The position numbers and the translations under genes were made by a program. 64,000 nt of DNA. Source: Cyclobacteriaceae bacterium (GTDB lineage Bacteria; Bacteroidota; Bacteroidia; Cytophagales; Cyclobacteriaceae). Shown here piece by piece: positions 18,739-25,540 of this stretch; the first letter of the stretch is position 1; each line of letters starts with the position of its first letter. The notes under the pieces are model-generated. The model worked only from the letters and a program-made list of their open reading frames with translations, did no database searches and was not told the DNA's origin. The stretch spans positions 25,435 to 89,434 of the forward strand of contig JAEUUJ010000025.1 in the NCBI GenBank assembly GCA_016786495.1, given 5' to 3'.

Positions 18739-19179
18739 ATGTACGCCGAAATTGGCACAGATGTGTCTTTATCTTTGTTATCGGTCGCCTCATATGGTGG
18801 TGGGGTATATGAAGATGTGATAGCAGGCCGAATTGCGAAACAAACCAAAGGCATGCTTAATGAATGGCAGCAGATCAGGAATTTTAACAAGGGCTATAAA
18901 GCAGGCCGACAAGTAACCTTGACCAGTAAGATACTCAAAAATGTAAGTACTCTTGATGCAATGAAGGTTGCCTCAAAACGGATGATTGGCGTTGGTTTGG
19001 TTTTAGGGGTTGCAGATATGGCGAACAATGATTTCTCAGCAGAATCAGTTGGTTGGTTCGCGGCAGATGCGATTATGACTGGGGTAGGCTTAACGGGATG
19101 GGGTGCGCCAGTAGCTGGTATTTATTTTTTAGGGCGATTTGCTTACGGTATTTATGAAATGTCAAACAAGGGACAATAA
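18739..19179 (+). CDS. Orphan RHS-type C-terminal tip
   Basis: The frame opens at 18682 and the first ATG is 18739, giving about 146 aa. It has no signal peptide and no RHS repeats. Its C-terminal part resembles the tip of the RHS protein: a basic helix region, MIGVGLVLGVADM, an NDFSAES turn, then FAADAIMTGVGLTGWGAPVA and a final GRFAYGIYEM. This is the pattern of a displaced tip lacking its carrier, as seen where polymorphic toxins acquire new tips by recombination. A membrane gene of the immunity type starts 4 nt after its stop. Whether it is translated is uncertain: TTG 18685 is another possible start and would overlap copy A. Confidence 0.6.
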   Translation: MYAEIGTDVSLSLLSVASYGGGVYEDVIAGRIAKQTKGMLNEWQQIRNFNKGYKAGRQVTLTSKILKNVSTLDAMKVASKRMIGVGLVLGVADMANNDFSAESVGWFAADAIMTGVGLTGWGAPVAGIYFLGRFAYGIYEMSNKGQ

Positions 19180-19183
19180 TTAA

Positions 19184-19588
19184 ATGAATCCATACTATTA
19201 CCTATTCACGTGTGCTTATTGGGTTTCGGTAGAAGACTTAAAGGAGAAATCTGCTCCCCAAGAATACGCTCTCTTATTTGTATTCAGCCTCAATGTATTT
19301 TGGGGTGTAATGGTTTTTGGTTCTATCAATCTGCTGGTTGGTGAAAACATTCTGTCAAAACTCTCAGTCATTGTATGCGGTTCATTATTATACTTATTCA
19401 ATTACCTTCTCTTCATAAGAAAAAGGAAGTATATAAAGATGGTTCAGGCTTTGGAAGAAATAAAGCATCCTGAGAATAGATCTAAGAGGATTCGTACAAT
19501 GGTCATAACTTTTGTTGTTAGCGCTGCCTTGGCAGTTTTCGTTGCCGTGCTGAATAACTCAGATTTCCGAAATTGGTTATTCGAATAG
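19184..19588 (+). CDS. Putative immunity protein, small multispanning membrane protein (copy B)
   Basis: The 134 aa protein begins 4 nt after the orphan tip, an immediate toxin-immunity spacing. It has three or four hydrophobic segments (YALLFVFSLNVFWGVMVFG, LSVIVCGSLLYLFNYLLFI, MVITFVVSAALAVFVAVL) with a basic loop RKRKYIKMVQALEEIKH before the last helix. The layout is the same as copies A (18327) and C (19787), including an Asn followed by an aromatic residue in the second hydrophobic block (INFYYW, FNYLLF, GNFIFN). Sequence identity is low by eye. I read it as the immunity gene of the displaced tip in front of it. Confidence 0.6.
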   Translation: MNPYYYLFTCAYWVSVEDLKEKSAPQEYALLFVFSLNVFWGVMVFGSINLLVGENILSKLSVIVCGSLLYLFNYLLFIRKRKYIKMVQALEEIKHPENRSKRIRTMVITFVVSAALAVFVAVLNNSDFRNWLFE

Positions 19589-19589
19589 G

Positions 19590-19612
19590 TAGTGCACCAG
19601 ATTATCAGTTGT
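19590..19612 (+). repeat. Direct repeat copy 1 behind an immunity-like gene
   Basis: A 23-nt sequence (TAGTGCACCAGATTATC...) lies 1 nt after the stop of copy B. It recurs with 4 mismatches at 20886-20908. It marks the upstream boundary of the decayed tip remnant and may be a recombination scar. Confidence 0.5.
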
Positions 19613-19617
19613 AACCT

Positions 19618-19787
19618 ATTGGCGAATTTAATTTGTTGATTATCAGTGTTTCGAGCACATTGATTGATCTTATGCTAGTATTCTTGCCGTAGGTTCCATT
19701 GGTTACGGAATCTATAGAATAGGTTGGGGAGAGAAAGTTGACTCGTGGATCAATGACAACTTTGGATATAATAACAGCTCTAAGTGA
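19618..19787 (+). pseudogene. Decayed remnant of a third RHS tip
   Basis: One frame reads from 19618 (IGEFNLLIIS...LIDLMLVFLP) to a TAG at 19690. A second frame, one base back, continues seamlessly as VGSIGYGIYRIGWG and ends NDNFGYNNSSK with TGA at 19785-19787. Joining them through one missing base at about 19689 gives a Gly-rich hydrophobic block of the same character as the other two tips, without a start codon or an N-terminal part. The TGA overlaps the ATG of the next membrane gene (TGATG). The remnant is too short to be functional; the tip assignment is by resemblance and position. Confidence 0.55.
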
Positions 19788-20176
19788 TGATGTACGATTT
19801 TATTTACGCCTGCATTTTTTATATGGTGCCAAGGAAAGCAGTTTTAGGGAGAGCTCAGTCGGCAGCTTCCCTTTACTCCATCCTCCTGTCCTTCATTTAC
19901 CTGGCTATCTTCTTTTGGGTAACTTCTTTCTGGCTTCAACTTCGGATGAATAATAAATTGTTGCTCGGTGTAATTATCGTTCTCTTTATGGGCAATTTTA
20001 TTTTTAACCGAGTGTACTTTTTGGAATTTTCGAAGCAACGAGCACTACTTAAGAAGTACGAGAAATGGAAGAAGTGGAAACTGAAAATCTTGGCAATCTT
20101 CTTCTTGATATTCTCGTTTGCAACCTTTATTGCGTCGAGTATAATAGTGAGTATGAGAGTGCGCGGGGTGTTGTGA
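19787..20176 (+). CDS. Putative immunity protein, small multispanning membrane protein (copy C)
   Basis: The 129 aa protein starts at ATG 19787, which overlaps the stop of the decayed tip remnant; a second ATG follows directly and a GTG lies one codon upstream. It has hydrophobic blocks at LYSILLSFIYLAIFFWVTSF, LLLGVIIVLFMGNFIF and ILAIFFLIFSFATFIASSII. A basic loop (KKYEKWKKWKLK) precedes the last helix. The layout matches copies A and B. It is probably an immunity gene that outlived its toxin tip. The gene is intact with no internal stop, so it may still protect against a tip carried by relatives. Confidence 0.6.
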   Translation: MMYDFIYACIFYMVPRKAVLGRAQSAASLYSILLSFIYLAIFFWVTSFWLQLRMNNKLLLGVIIVLFMGNFIFNRVYFLEFSKQRALLKKYEKWKKWKLKILAIFFLIFSFATFIASSIIVSMRVRGVL

Positions 20177-20287
20177 GAAATTTAACCTTGATAGGTAATG
20201 GGCCGATTTGCCTTATGAGGTAATTTTGGTAATTTTTTAGTTGTCTAGTAACTGGAGTTTTTTTTCGAATATTTTATGAAATGAAAA

Positions 20288-20827
20288 ATGGCTTTGAGTG
20301 GTCATACTATACCCCTTAGAATGTTTGGGCCTTTAAGAAAAGATGCCTTTATAGCGGATCAATCGGGTCTAGGTAATGAAGTTTATTTTAACAGTACTTA
20401 CTTTTTTGGCATTAGCCTGACTTTTGGCCAAGGGTACGAGAGCATTGACTATCTATATTCTAAATCTGATGAAATATTAGTAGTCAAAGTACTTGGTGAA
20501 AAAACGGCAAGTGAATCATACATGACTTGTAGGTCCTATGTTACTGCTGAAGTAGCTCAACAGTTAAAGATTACAAGACTGAATGCCGATACAAAGAATG
20601 TCCAGTTTGTTCGAATATTAGGATGTGCAAAAGGAAGTATTTTCCCACATGAAAGAATTTTGGACAAAGGGAAGCGATTCATTGTTTTTTTATCCAGTGC
20701 CAATCCTGGGTATGACAATCTTCGTAATGCGAGTGAGTATTCATTGACTGATTATATTTTAGGGCTACAGCCCTACACTGAGGATCTCTTTGAATATTTG
20801 CAAATCAAGCAGCGTGAAAAGCGTTAG
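20288..20827 (+). CDS. Secreted protein gene with a probable 1-nt frameshift behind the signal peptide
   Basis: The open frame encodes 179 aa. From about residue 50 it reads like small exported Bacteroidota proteins of the NTR/TIMP-like type (SKSDEILVVKVLGEK, then RFIVFLSSANPGYDN), but its own first 45 residues look non-coding. A good signal peptide lies one frame away: ATG 20376 gives MKFILTVLTFLALA and then hits TGA at 20418-20420. Restoring one base there would give ALAC followed by TFGQGYESIDYLY, a natural processing site with an N-terminal Cys. I therefore think the ancestral gene began at 20376 and the N-terminus drawn here is spurious. Family assignment is tentative. It ends in a hairpin terminator at 20832. 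Confidence 0.5.
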   Translation: MALSGHTIPLRMFGPLRKDAFIADQSGLGNEVYFNSTYFFGISLTFGQGYESIDYLYSKSDEILVVKVLGEKTASESYMTCRSYVTAEVAQQLKITRLNADTKNVQFVRILGCAKGSIFPHERILDKGKRFIVFLSSANPGYDNLRNASEYSLTDYILGLQPYTEDLFEYLQIKQREKR

Positions 20828-20831
20828 AACC

Positions 20832-20864
20832 AAGGCCTGACCACAACACCGGGCCTTCGTTTTT
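20832..20864 (+). terminator. Rho-independent terminator closing the RHS-associated array
   Basis: A stem AAGGCC / GGCCTT with a 14-nt loop is followed by CG and a run of T at 20860-20864. It starts 4 nt after the stop of the frameshifted secreted-protein gene. Confidence 0.55.
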
Positions 20865-20885
20865 ACTGAGCCCGTGCTTTTTCAG

Positions 20886-20908
20886 TAATGCACCAAATTA
20901 TCTGATGT
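20886..20908 (+). repeat. Direct repeat copy 2
   Basis: TAATGCACCAAATTATC... matches 19590-19612 at 19 of 23 positions. The two copies bracket the decayed tip, copy C and the frameshifted gene. Confidence 0.5.
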
Positions 20909-20960
20909 GGCAGGTTTTATGTCCGGCAAAGCCTAATCTACCGCAAGTCTGGCGCAGCAC

Positions 20961-20978
20961 CTGCCTGCCGGTAGGCAG
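20961..20978. repeat. Imperfect 18-bp palindrome
   Basis: CTGCCTGCCGGTAGGCAG is palindromic except for the pair next to the central CCGG-type core. Sequences like this occur as short dispersed palindromes in some Bacteroidota; no second copy was noticed here. Confidence 0.4.
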
Positions 20979-21253
20979 ATAACGTGTGGTATAAATGCTG
21001 TAAGCTTTCAGCTTAGAGACCTTTTTTTTGATTTTGTTTATTTCTGCATTGAGTTGTTCCAGCTCAGAGCTGAAGTCATTTCAGCCACAAGCTTGCGGCA
21101 GTTTTGGGATGAAAGCGAACCGACTTGTTTTGTTTTCCTCTTTACGAACCTGTAAAAATTAGTAACCTAAAGTAAGAAGCTGGCGCCCGCAACTTCGTAA
21201 CACCCTCCCGCATATGAAATCCGAGGACCCGGGAGAGGAATTCAACCGCCCCG

Positions 21254-21513
21254 AACGAGAATTTTAGCTCCTCTAACGAGAGAACTCGCAGTGTTGCGGA
21301 GAAAACGAGCAACTTGATGTGTATAACTCGTAACTCAATGTGTATAACTCGCGACCACGCGGAGAAATCTCGCGGAGTAGATGTTGGAACTCGCGGTGTA
21401 GATGTTGGAACTCGCGGTGTAGATGTTGGAACTCGCGGAGTAGATGATGGAATTCGCGATGTAGATGATGGAACTCGCGATGTAGATGTTGGAACTCGCA
21501 ACCCTACTATTGG
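21254..21513. repeat. 21-nt periodic repeat array (12 units)
   Basis: Twelve 21-nt units stand in register apart from one 8-nt insertion (21275-21282). Each unit begins AACTCG or a close variant (AACGAG, ATCTCG, AATTCG). The rest varies in classes: units ending GGAGAA (21283, 21346), units ending GTGTAT (21304, 21325), and units ending GATGTTGG or GATGATGG (21367-21492), of which 21388 and 21409 are identical. The last unit (21493) is degenerate. Readings in both strands give low-complexity peptides (GVDVGTR repeated on plus), which I take as by-products of the 21-nt period. No cas genes and no CRISPR-like repeat/spacer geometry are present. Confidence 0.8.
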
Positions 21514-21790
21514 AACTGGTTATGTTACGGCATAAAAACTCAGATCGCGGCCCCGTTATCCCTCCTGAACCGGAAATTCAACTTGTCAGACAGCTATCAA
21601 AAGAAAAGGGCGCCGCGAACACTGCGCACCTCCGCGCTGCTGGCCGCCTTGCCAGCACACATCCCCCGGTTTGCGCCACGCTGTTCGTGGACGTCCGCGC
21701 CCCAGTACGGGCCACCACTCATGCTAAATGAGTTTAGTTTTTAATGTGCTGGAAGGTTCGTACGAACCTTGAACATGAAACCTGGAACTT
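21514..21790. other. Non-coding stretch after the repeat array
   Basis: This finishes a gene-free region (20828-21790) holding the terminator, direct repeat, palindrome and 21-nt array. The part from about 21540 to 21720 is clearly GC-richer than its surroundings (for example CGCGCTGCTGGCCGCCTTG). It shows no convincing gene, transfer RNA or insertion-sequence end. It may be a decayed foreign fragment. Confidence 0.4.
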
Positions 21791-22414
21791 CTACAAACTC
21801 TTCTGATACTTCCTCGCAGTTTCAATCATCACTTCGCGGTTCGGAATAAATTGACCGCCCACGTCCTCGAGTACATTTCCGTCCGGGTCAAGCACCAACA
21901 GGGTAGGGTAGCTTGCAACGTTGTAACGCTCGGCTAAGGCAACACCATCGCCTTTCTCGGCATCGAACTTTAAGCTGATGAAACTTTTGTTCATGGCTGC
22001 ACCAACGTCCTGGTCGGTAAGCACGTTGCGTGTGAACTCCAGGCACGGTCCGCACCACGCGGTGTAGAAGTCAACAAAAAGAACTTTGTTTTCGGCTTTG
22101 GCTTTCGCCCGCGCTTCTTCGAAACTGATTTTGTGGAACGTAACAGCCGTTGCCATATCAAACTGCTTGCGCTTGCTGTGATTGTTCACCATAAACATGG
22201 TGCCCGCGGTTAGCATAAACACACTGCCGGCAACGGTAAGGGAGATTAGCGTTAGGGCACGCTTGCGGTTGCCCATCAGGTTGAAAGCAAACCCGACTAA
22301 CACCAAAACCAGTGAAATCCGGCCGTAAGGCTGCGGTAACTGAATCCACAAGAATACGGAGTATGCAGCCAGCACCGCCAGAAGGAGGGCCGGAAAAAGC
22401 CGGGCGTTTTTCAT
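21791..22414 (-). CDS. Membrane-anchored thioredoxin-fold protein
   Basis: The 207 aa protein has three hydrophobic N-terminal segments (residues 7-24, 32-47 and 53-76) and a thioredoxin domain from about residue 90. The active site is WCGPC (residues 120-124) and the cis-proline loop reads ASYPTLLVLD (about 175-184). It resembles the periplasmic thioredoxin domain of DsbD-type proteins more than soluble thioredoxin (YTAWCGPCLEFTRNVLTD). It probably reduces or shuffles disulfides at the outer face of the inner membrane. Its substrate is unknown. A tiny hydrophobic ORF lies 18 nt upstream on the same strand. Confidence 0.8.
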   Translation of the reverse strand: MKNARLFPALLLAVLAAYSVFLWIQLPQPYGRISLVLVLVGFAFNLMGNRKRALTLISLTVAGSVFMLTAGTMFMVNNHSKRKQFDMATAVTFHKISFEEARAKAKAENKVLFVDFYTAWCGPCLEFTRNVLTDQDVGAAMNKSFISLKFDAEKGDGVALAERYNVASYPTLLVLDPDGNVLEDVGGQFIPNREVMIETARKYQKSL

Positions 22415-22432
22415 GATGCTTGCGGGAGTGGT

Positions 22433-22504
22433 TTAACGGAGGAATTTTCCGATGACCATGCCGATGTAAAACAGGATTGCGACAATGATGAGGATAATGA
22501 ACAT
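22433..22504 (-). CDS. Possible 23-aa membrane micropeptide
   Basis: ATG 22504 to TAA 22433 encodes 23 residues: an almost uninterrupted hydrophobic helix (FIILIIVAILFYIGMVI) with a basic tail GKFLR, which would place the C-terminus inside. It sits between the PspC protein and the thioredoxin-like gene on the same strand, 18 nt from the latter. No ribosome-binding site is visible. Single-helix peptides of this size do exist in bacteria, but translation here is unproven. Confidence 0.35.
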   Translation of the reverse strand: MFIILIIVAILFYIGMVIGKFLR

Positions 22505-22573
22505 ATGGGTAGGGTTTGGGTTTCGGGTTTATGGAGGTGCCGCGCTTTCTTTTACGCAGCACCCGGTTTTTTG

Positions 22574-24967
22574 TTACTCTTTTATTACTTCTGCCGGATC
22601 GCCCCGGTAGCTGATTTTGCTCGAAATTCCTTCTTTTATCTCCAGGCGGCCGCTCGCGGTGACTTTCGCGGTCGATGCGCTGGTGGTTTCAATCATGGCA
22701 TTCTCTACACTGAAGTCGAACGCCTTCAGCGTTGAAGCGCCCTGCACGAGGGCATCCATCGTGCGGCCCTGGCCTTCCAGCTCCAGTTTGGCGGCACCGG
22801 CTAGGTTTACATTCACACGGTCGGCCGTCAGGTTTCCTTTTACGCTCACCGGTCCGTACACTTCAATGTCAAGATCATTTACATTAAAGTCTTCAATGTC
22901 AACTTCGCCGGCACCCTTCAGTTTCAAACCTTTCAATTCGGGCAAGGTAATGCGGATTTTGGTTTCATCAACGCCTGAAAAATCTTTCAGGTTGAAGTTT
23001 TTGGTCGATCCGCTGTATTCAATCTTCAGCGTGTTGCCAAGCTGCGTCACTTTGTATTTCTTCTCTTCGTCTGCGTCAGGCCCGTCAATGGAGATCGCAT
23101 GGGTACCTTGTTCCTGGCTGATGGTGACATCGAAGATTCCGCTGATCTCAACTTCATTATAATCGCTGAGCGAATTGATGCGTTCCGTCTCGGCTTCTTC
23201 TTCTGATACTTCAACCACCGGGCAGCTTACACACTTGAAATCTTTCGTCTCTTTCGAGATTACCCAGGTGTTGTTCTGGAACTCGCTGTTGTTGTACCAG
23301 CCAATGTTGCTGAGCCTGAAATCTTCATCGATGAAGAACGGATAGTCGTACGGCACATACAATTCAATGATGGCACGCTGGCCGCGGAATACTCCGTCTT
23401 TTTTGAACTGAAGATTTGAATCGAATGTGTACACCGAGTCCTGAACGGTAACGTGGTATTCAACCATTTTTGCGTTTTCGATGGCCACCTGACGGCTCAG
23501 TCCCTGTGATTCGATAATCTGAACCATTTTGATCTGGGTGCCGGAGTAACCTTTGATGTCAACGCGCGGACGGATATAATCATCGAGGCCGGTTTCATTC
23601 ACTTGCAGTATAATGCGGTTGTTGGTTGTCGGCAATGCATACACCGCTTCCGTCTTAAGCTCGCCATCCTGTTTAAAGGCATAGATAATTTTTGGAATCG
23701 TGAAGCTGAGCACCAGCAAGCTTACCAGGAACAGCACGAACATCGACCAGCCAACGATGGCGCTGAACACCATTCGTTTGGCAATAACCGAGATGCCCAA
23801 CAGCGTAACGAAGATTCCGGGAACCAGGGATGCAATAAAGGCAGCCACAATGGTTAACGCAGGCACGGCCTTGCTCATCGCTTCAATCGGCAGGCTGGCT
23901 TCGTTGAAGGGAACCCCGAGATGAATGATCGGAACGGAGGTGCCGGAAATTAATCCGATTAAAATTCCGGTAGTTACAATGACCGACAATACCAGCGAAA
24001 GGCCCAGGAACGTGATCAGCACCCCGATTGCCACGCGGATTACCTCGAGTAACGGCCGGACCAGTTTGCCCAGTCCGGTAAGAATCATGCCGATCAGGCG
24101 GAACGGAAAGAGGAGAATCTTAACCAACACGTTCTCTTCATCCTCCTTGACGTTGAAATTTTTTTTAAGATTCGATTCGATGTTGGAGAGGGTAACGGGT
24201 TCGCCCTGCATCTCCATTTTGTCGGTAATGGTAACGGCTGCGGGTAACACGATCCACAGCACTACGTACGCTACCAGTCCGAAGCCGAAGAAACCGGTGA
24301 TAACAAACAGTAACCTCACCAGTACGATGTCGAGCCCGAAGTATGCGGCCAAACCGCCCGACACACCGGCAATAACTTTGCGTTCGTTGTCGCGGAAAAG
24401 TTTCCGGTTTGTTTGAACTTCTTCGAGTGTGTACGAGCCGGGAATAACGATCCACATGATCACGTACACGAGCAAGCCGAAGCCCCAGGCGAACGTAAGC
24501 AGGGCGAAGAACAGGCGCACCCAAACGGCATCAATGTTAAAGTAGTTACCCAGTCCGGCACAAACACCACCCGCAATTTTACGGGCCTGGTCGCGGAACA
24601 ACTGCCGGCTTGCCGCATGTGCATACTGCGATTGTTTGCGTTCGCTTTGCGACTGCGGTTCACCCTGAGCGGTGTTGTCGCTTTGCTGAAACTCCTGCTC
24701 TTCGGCTGCTTTGAAATCGCTCACGCTACCCATGGTCGACACGAGGGCGTTTACATCTTCAAACGTAATCACCTGCTTGCCTTCGCTGAGCTTGCTGAGG
24801 AAGATCTCGGCAATGCGGCTTTCAATATCCGACAGGATTTCACTGCTGTCTTCGAAGGAAGAGAAGTATTTGTTGATGGAGTCGAGATACTTTTTCAAAA
24901 CCTCATACCCGTCTTCCTCGATGTGAAAGATGATTCCGCTGATGTTGATGCTTATATTCTTTTTCAT
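22574..24967 (-). CDS. Double PspC-domain membrane protein with C-terminal DUF2807 (GIN) domain
   Basis: This 797 aa protein begins with a helical domain (residues 1-90; SINISGIIFHIEEDGYEVLKK). Two tandem PspC domains follow (about 121-178, RDQARKIAGGVCAGLGNYF; and 188-243, RDNERKVIAGVSGGLAAYF). Several transmembrane segments come next (about 275-435). A periplasmic beta-rich part follows, ending in the repetitive DUF2807 beta-helix-like region (about 610-790: VEISGIFDVTI, LKLKGAGEVDI). PspC proteins sense or respond to envelope stress in other bacteria. The PadR regulator lies 29 nt upstream in the same operon, the usual pairing, and probably represses it. Confidence 0.85.
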   Translation of the reverse strand: MKKNISINISGIIFHIEEDGYEVLKKYLDSINKYFSSFEDSSEILSDIESRIAEIFLSKLSEGKQVITFEDVNALVSTMGSVSDFKAAEEQEFQQSDNTAQGEPQSQSERKQSQYAHAASRQLFRDQARKIAGGVCAGLGNYFNIDAVWVRLFFALLTFAWGFGLLVYVIMWIVIPGSYTLEEVQTNRKLFRDNERKVIAGVSGGLAAYFGLDIVLVRLLFVITGFFGFGLVAYVVLWIVLPAAVTITDKMEMQGEPVTLSNIESNLKKNFNVKEDEENVLVKILLFPFRLIGMILTGLGKLVRPLLEVIRVAIGVLITFLGLSLVLSVIVTTGILIGLISGTSVPIIHLGVPFNEASLPIEAMSKAVPALTIVAAFIASLVPGIFVTLLGISVIAKRMVFSAIVGWSMFVLFLVSLLVLSFTIPKIIYAFKQDGELKTEAVYALPTTNNRIILQVNETGLDDYIRPRVDIKGYSGTQIKMVQIIESQGLSRQVAIENAKMVEYHVTVQDSVYTFDSNLQFKKDGVFRGQRAIIELYVPYDYPFFIDEDFRLSNIGWYNNSEFQNNTWVISKETKDFKCVSCPVVEVSEEEAETERINSLSDYNEVEISGIFDVTISQEQGTHAISIDGPDADEEKKYKVTQLGNTLKIEYSGSTKNFNLKDFSGVDETKIRITLPELKGLKLKGAGEVDIEDFNVNDLDIEVYGPVSVKGNLTADRVNVNLAGAAKLELEGQGRTMDALVQGASTLKAFDFSVENAMIETTSASTAKVTASGRLEIKEGISSKISYRGDPAEVIKE

Positions 24968-24996
24968 AAAAAATGAAGAATCGTAGTTAGTTTGGT

Positions 24997-25338
24997 TTAT
25001 GCCTTGGTGTTGGTGCGTGAAGTGATCATTTCAGTGGAGTGGATCAGCTCTTCCCATGTTTCGGTGAGCTTTTCCAGAAACTTCGCGCCCTTGTCGGTAA
25101 GCTTGTAATACTTGCGTGGCGGACCCGACTTCGATTCCACCCATTTGTATTCCAGCAGGCCCGAATTTTTCAGGCGTGTCAGCAGCGGATAGAGTGTGCC
25201 TTCCACCACGATCATTTTCGCTGAGGTCAGTTCATCGATCATGTTGGAAGCATAAACCTCGCCCCGGGCAATGATGTGAAGAATACAGTACTCCAGTATT
25301 CCCTTCCGCATCTGTACTTGTGTGTTCTCCAGGTCCAT
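24997..25338 (-). CDS. PadR-family transcriptional regulator
   Basis: The 113 aa protein is a typical short PadR regulator: a winged helix-turn-helix (GILEYCILHIIARGEVYAS, then GTLYPLLTRLKNSGLLEY and PPRKYYKLTDKG) and a C-terminal dimerisation helix. It is the first gene of the operon with the double PspC protein. Two inverted repeats lie 17-56 nt upstream of its start and are likely autoregulatory operators. The signal it senses is unknown. Confidence 0.9.
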   Translation of the reverse strand: MDLENTQVQMRKGILEYCILHIIARGEVYASNMIDELTSAKMIVVEGTLYPLLTRLKNSGLLEYKWVESKSGPPRKYYKLTDKGAKFLEKLTETWEELIHSTEMITSRTNTKA

Positions 25339-25354
25339 AGTGTTTTATTTCGCA

Positions 25355-25394
25355 CTGCATGATTTATGCAGTTGTACTTGGCATTACCAAGTAC
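25355..25394. promoter_or_regulatory. Paired inverted repeats, candidate PadR operator
   Basis: Two perfect inverted repeats stand side by side upstream of the padR-like gene: CTGCAT / ATGCAG with a 5-nt spacer (25355-25371) and GTACTTGG / CCAAGTAC with a 5-nt spacer (25374-25394). PadR proteins bind dyad sites and often repress their own operon. The link is by position. Confidence 0.5.
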
Positions 25395-25540
25395 TGTGCT
25401 AAAAAACAGTCGCTTTTGCAACGCACTGATTTTCAATGAAATAATTTTGATGAGGTGGAGTTTTGCCCTGACCATCGTATCACAAACTTACAAAAGTGAA
25501 CACTTTTTCAGGGCCCGGTGGACACTTTTGAACAGTGCAT

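Noticed and set aside
19738-19953. 71-aa plus-strand ORF
   Set aside because: It is out of frame with the better supported tip remnant and gene C and carries no motif.
20281-20319. ATG 20281 giving a 12-residue peptide
   Set aside because: It stops at 20317-20319 and has no feature of interest.
21254-21513. CRISPR array
   Set aside because: Units are contiguous 21-mers with a 6-nt conserved head, without 30-40 nt spacers, a long identical repeat or cas genes.
21142-21535. Open frames on both strands across the 21-nt array (119 aa minus, 73 aa plus)
   Set aside because: The 21-nt period keeps any frame open. The peptides are low-complexity repeats with no signal, start site or neighbour to support them.
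21486-21731. 81-aa plus-strand ORF in the GC-rich stretch
   Set aside because: It starts inside the repeat array, has no recognisable domain and looks like a composition artefact.
22158-22562. 134-aa minus-strand ORF
   Set aside because: It overlaps the thioredoxin-fold gene in another frame and encodes no plausible protein.
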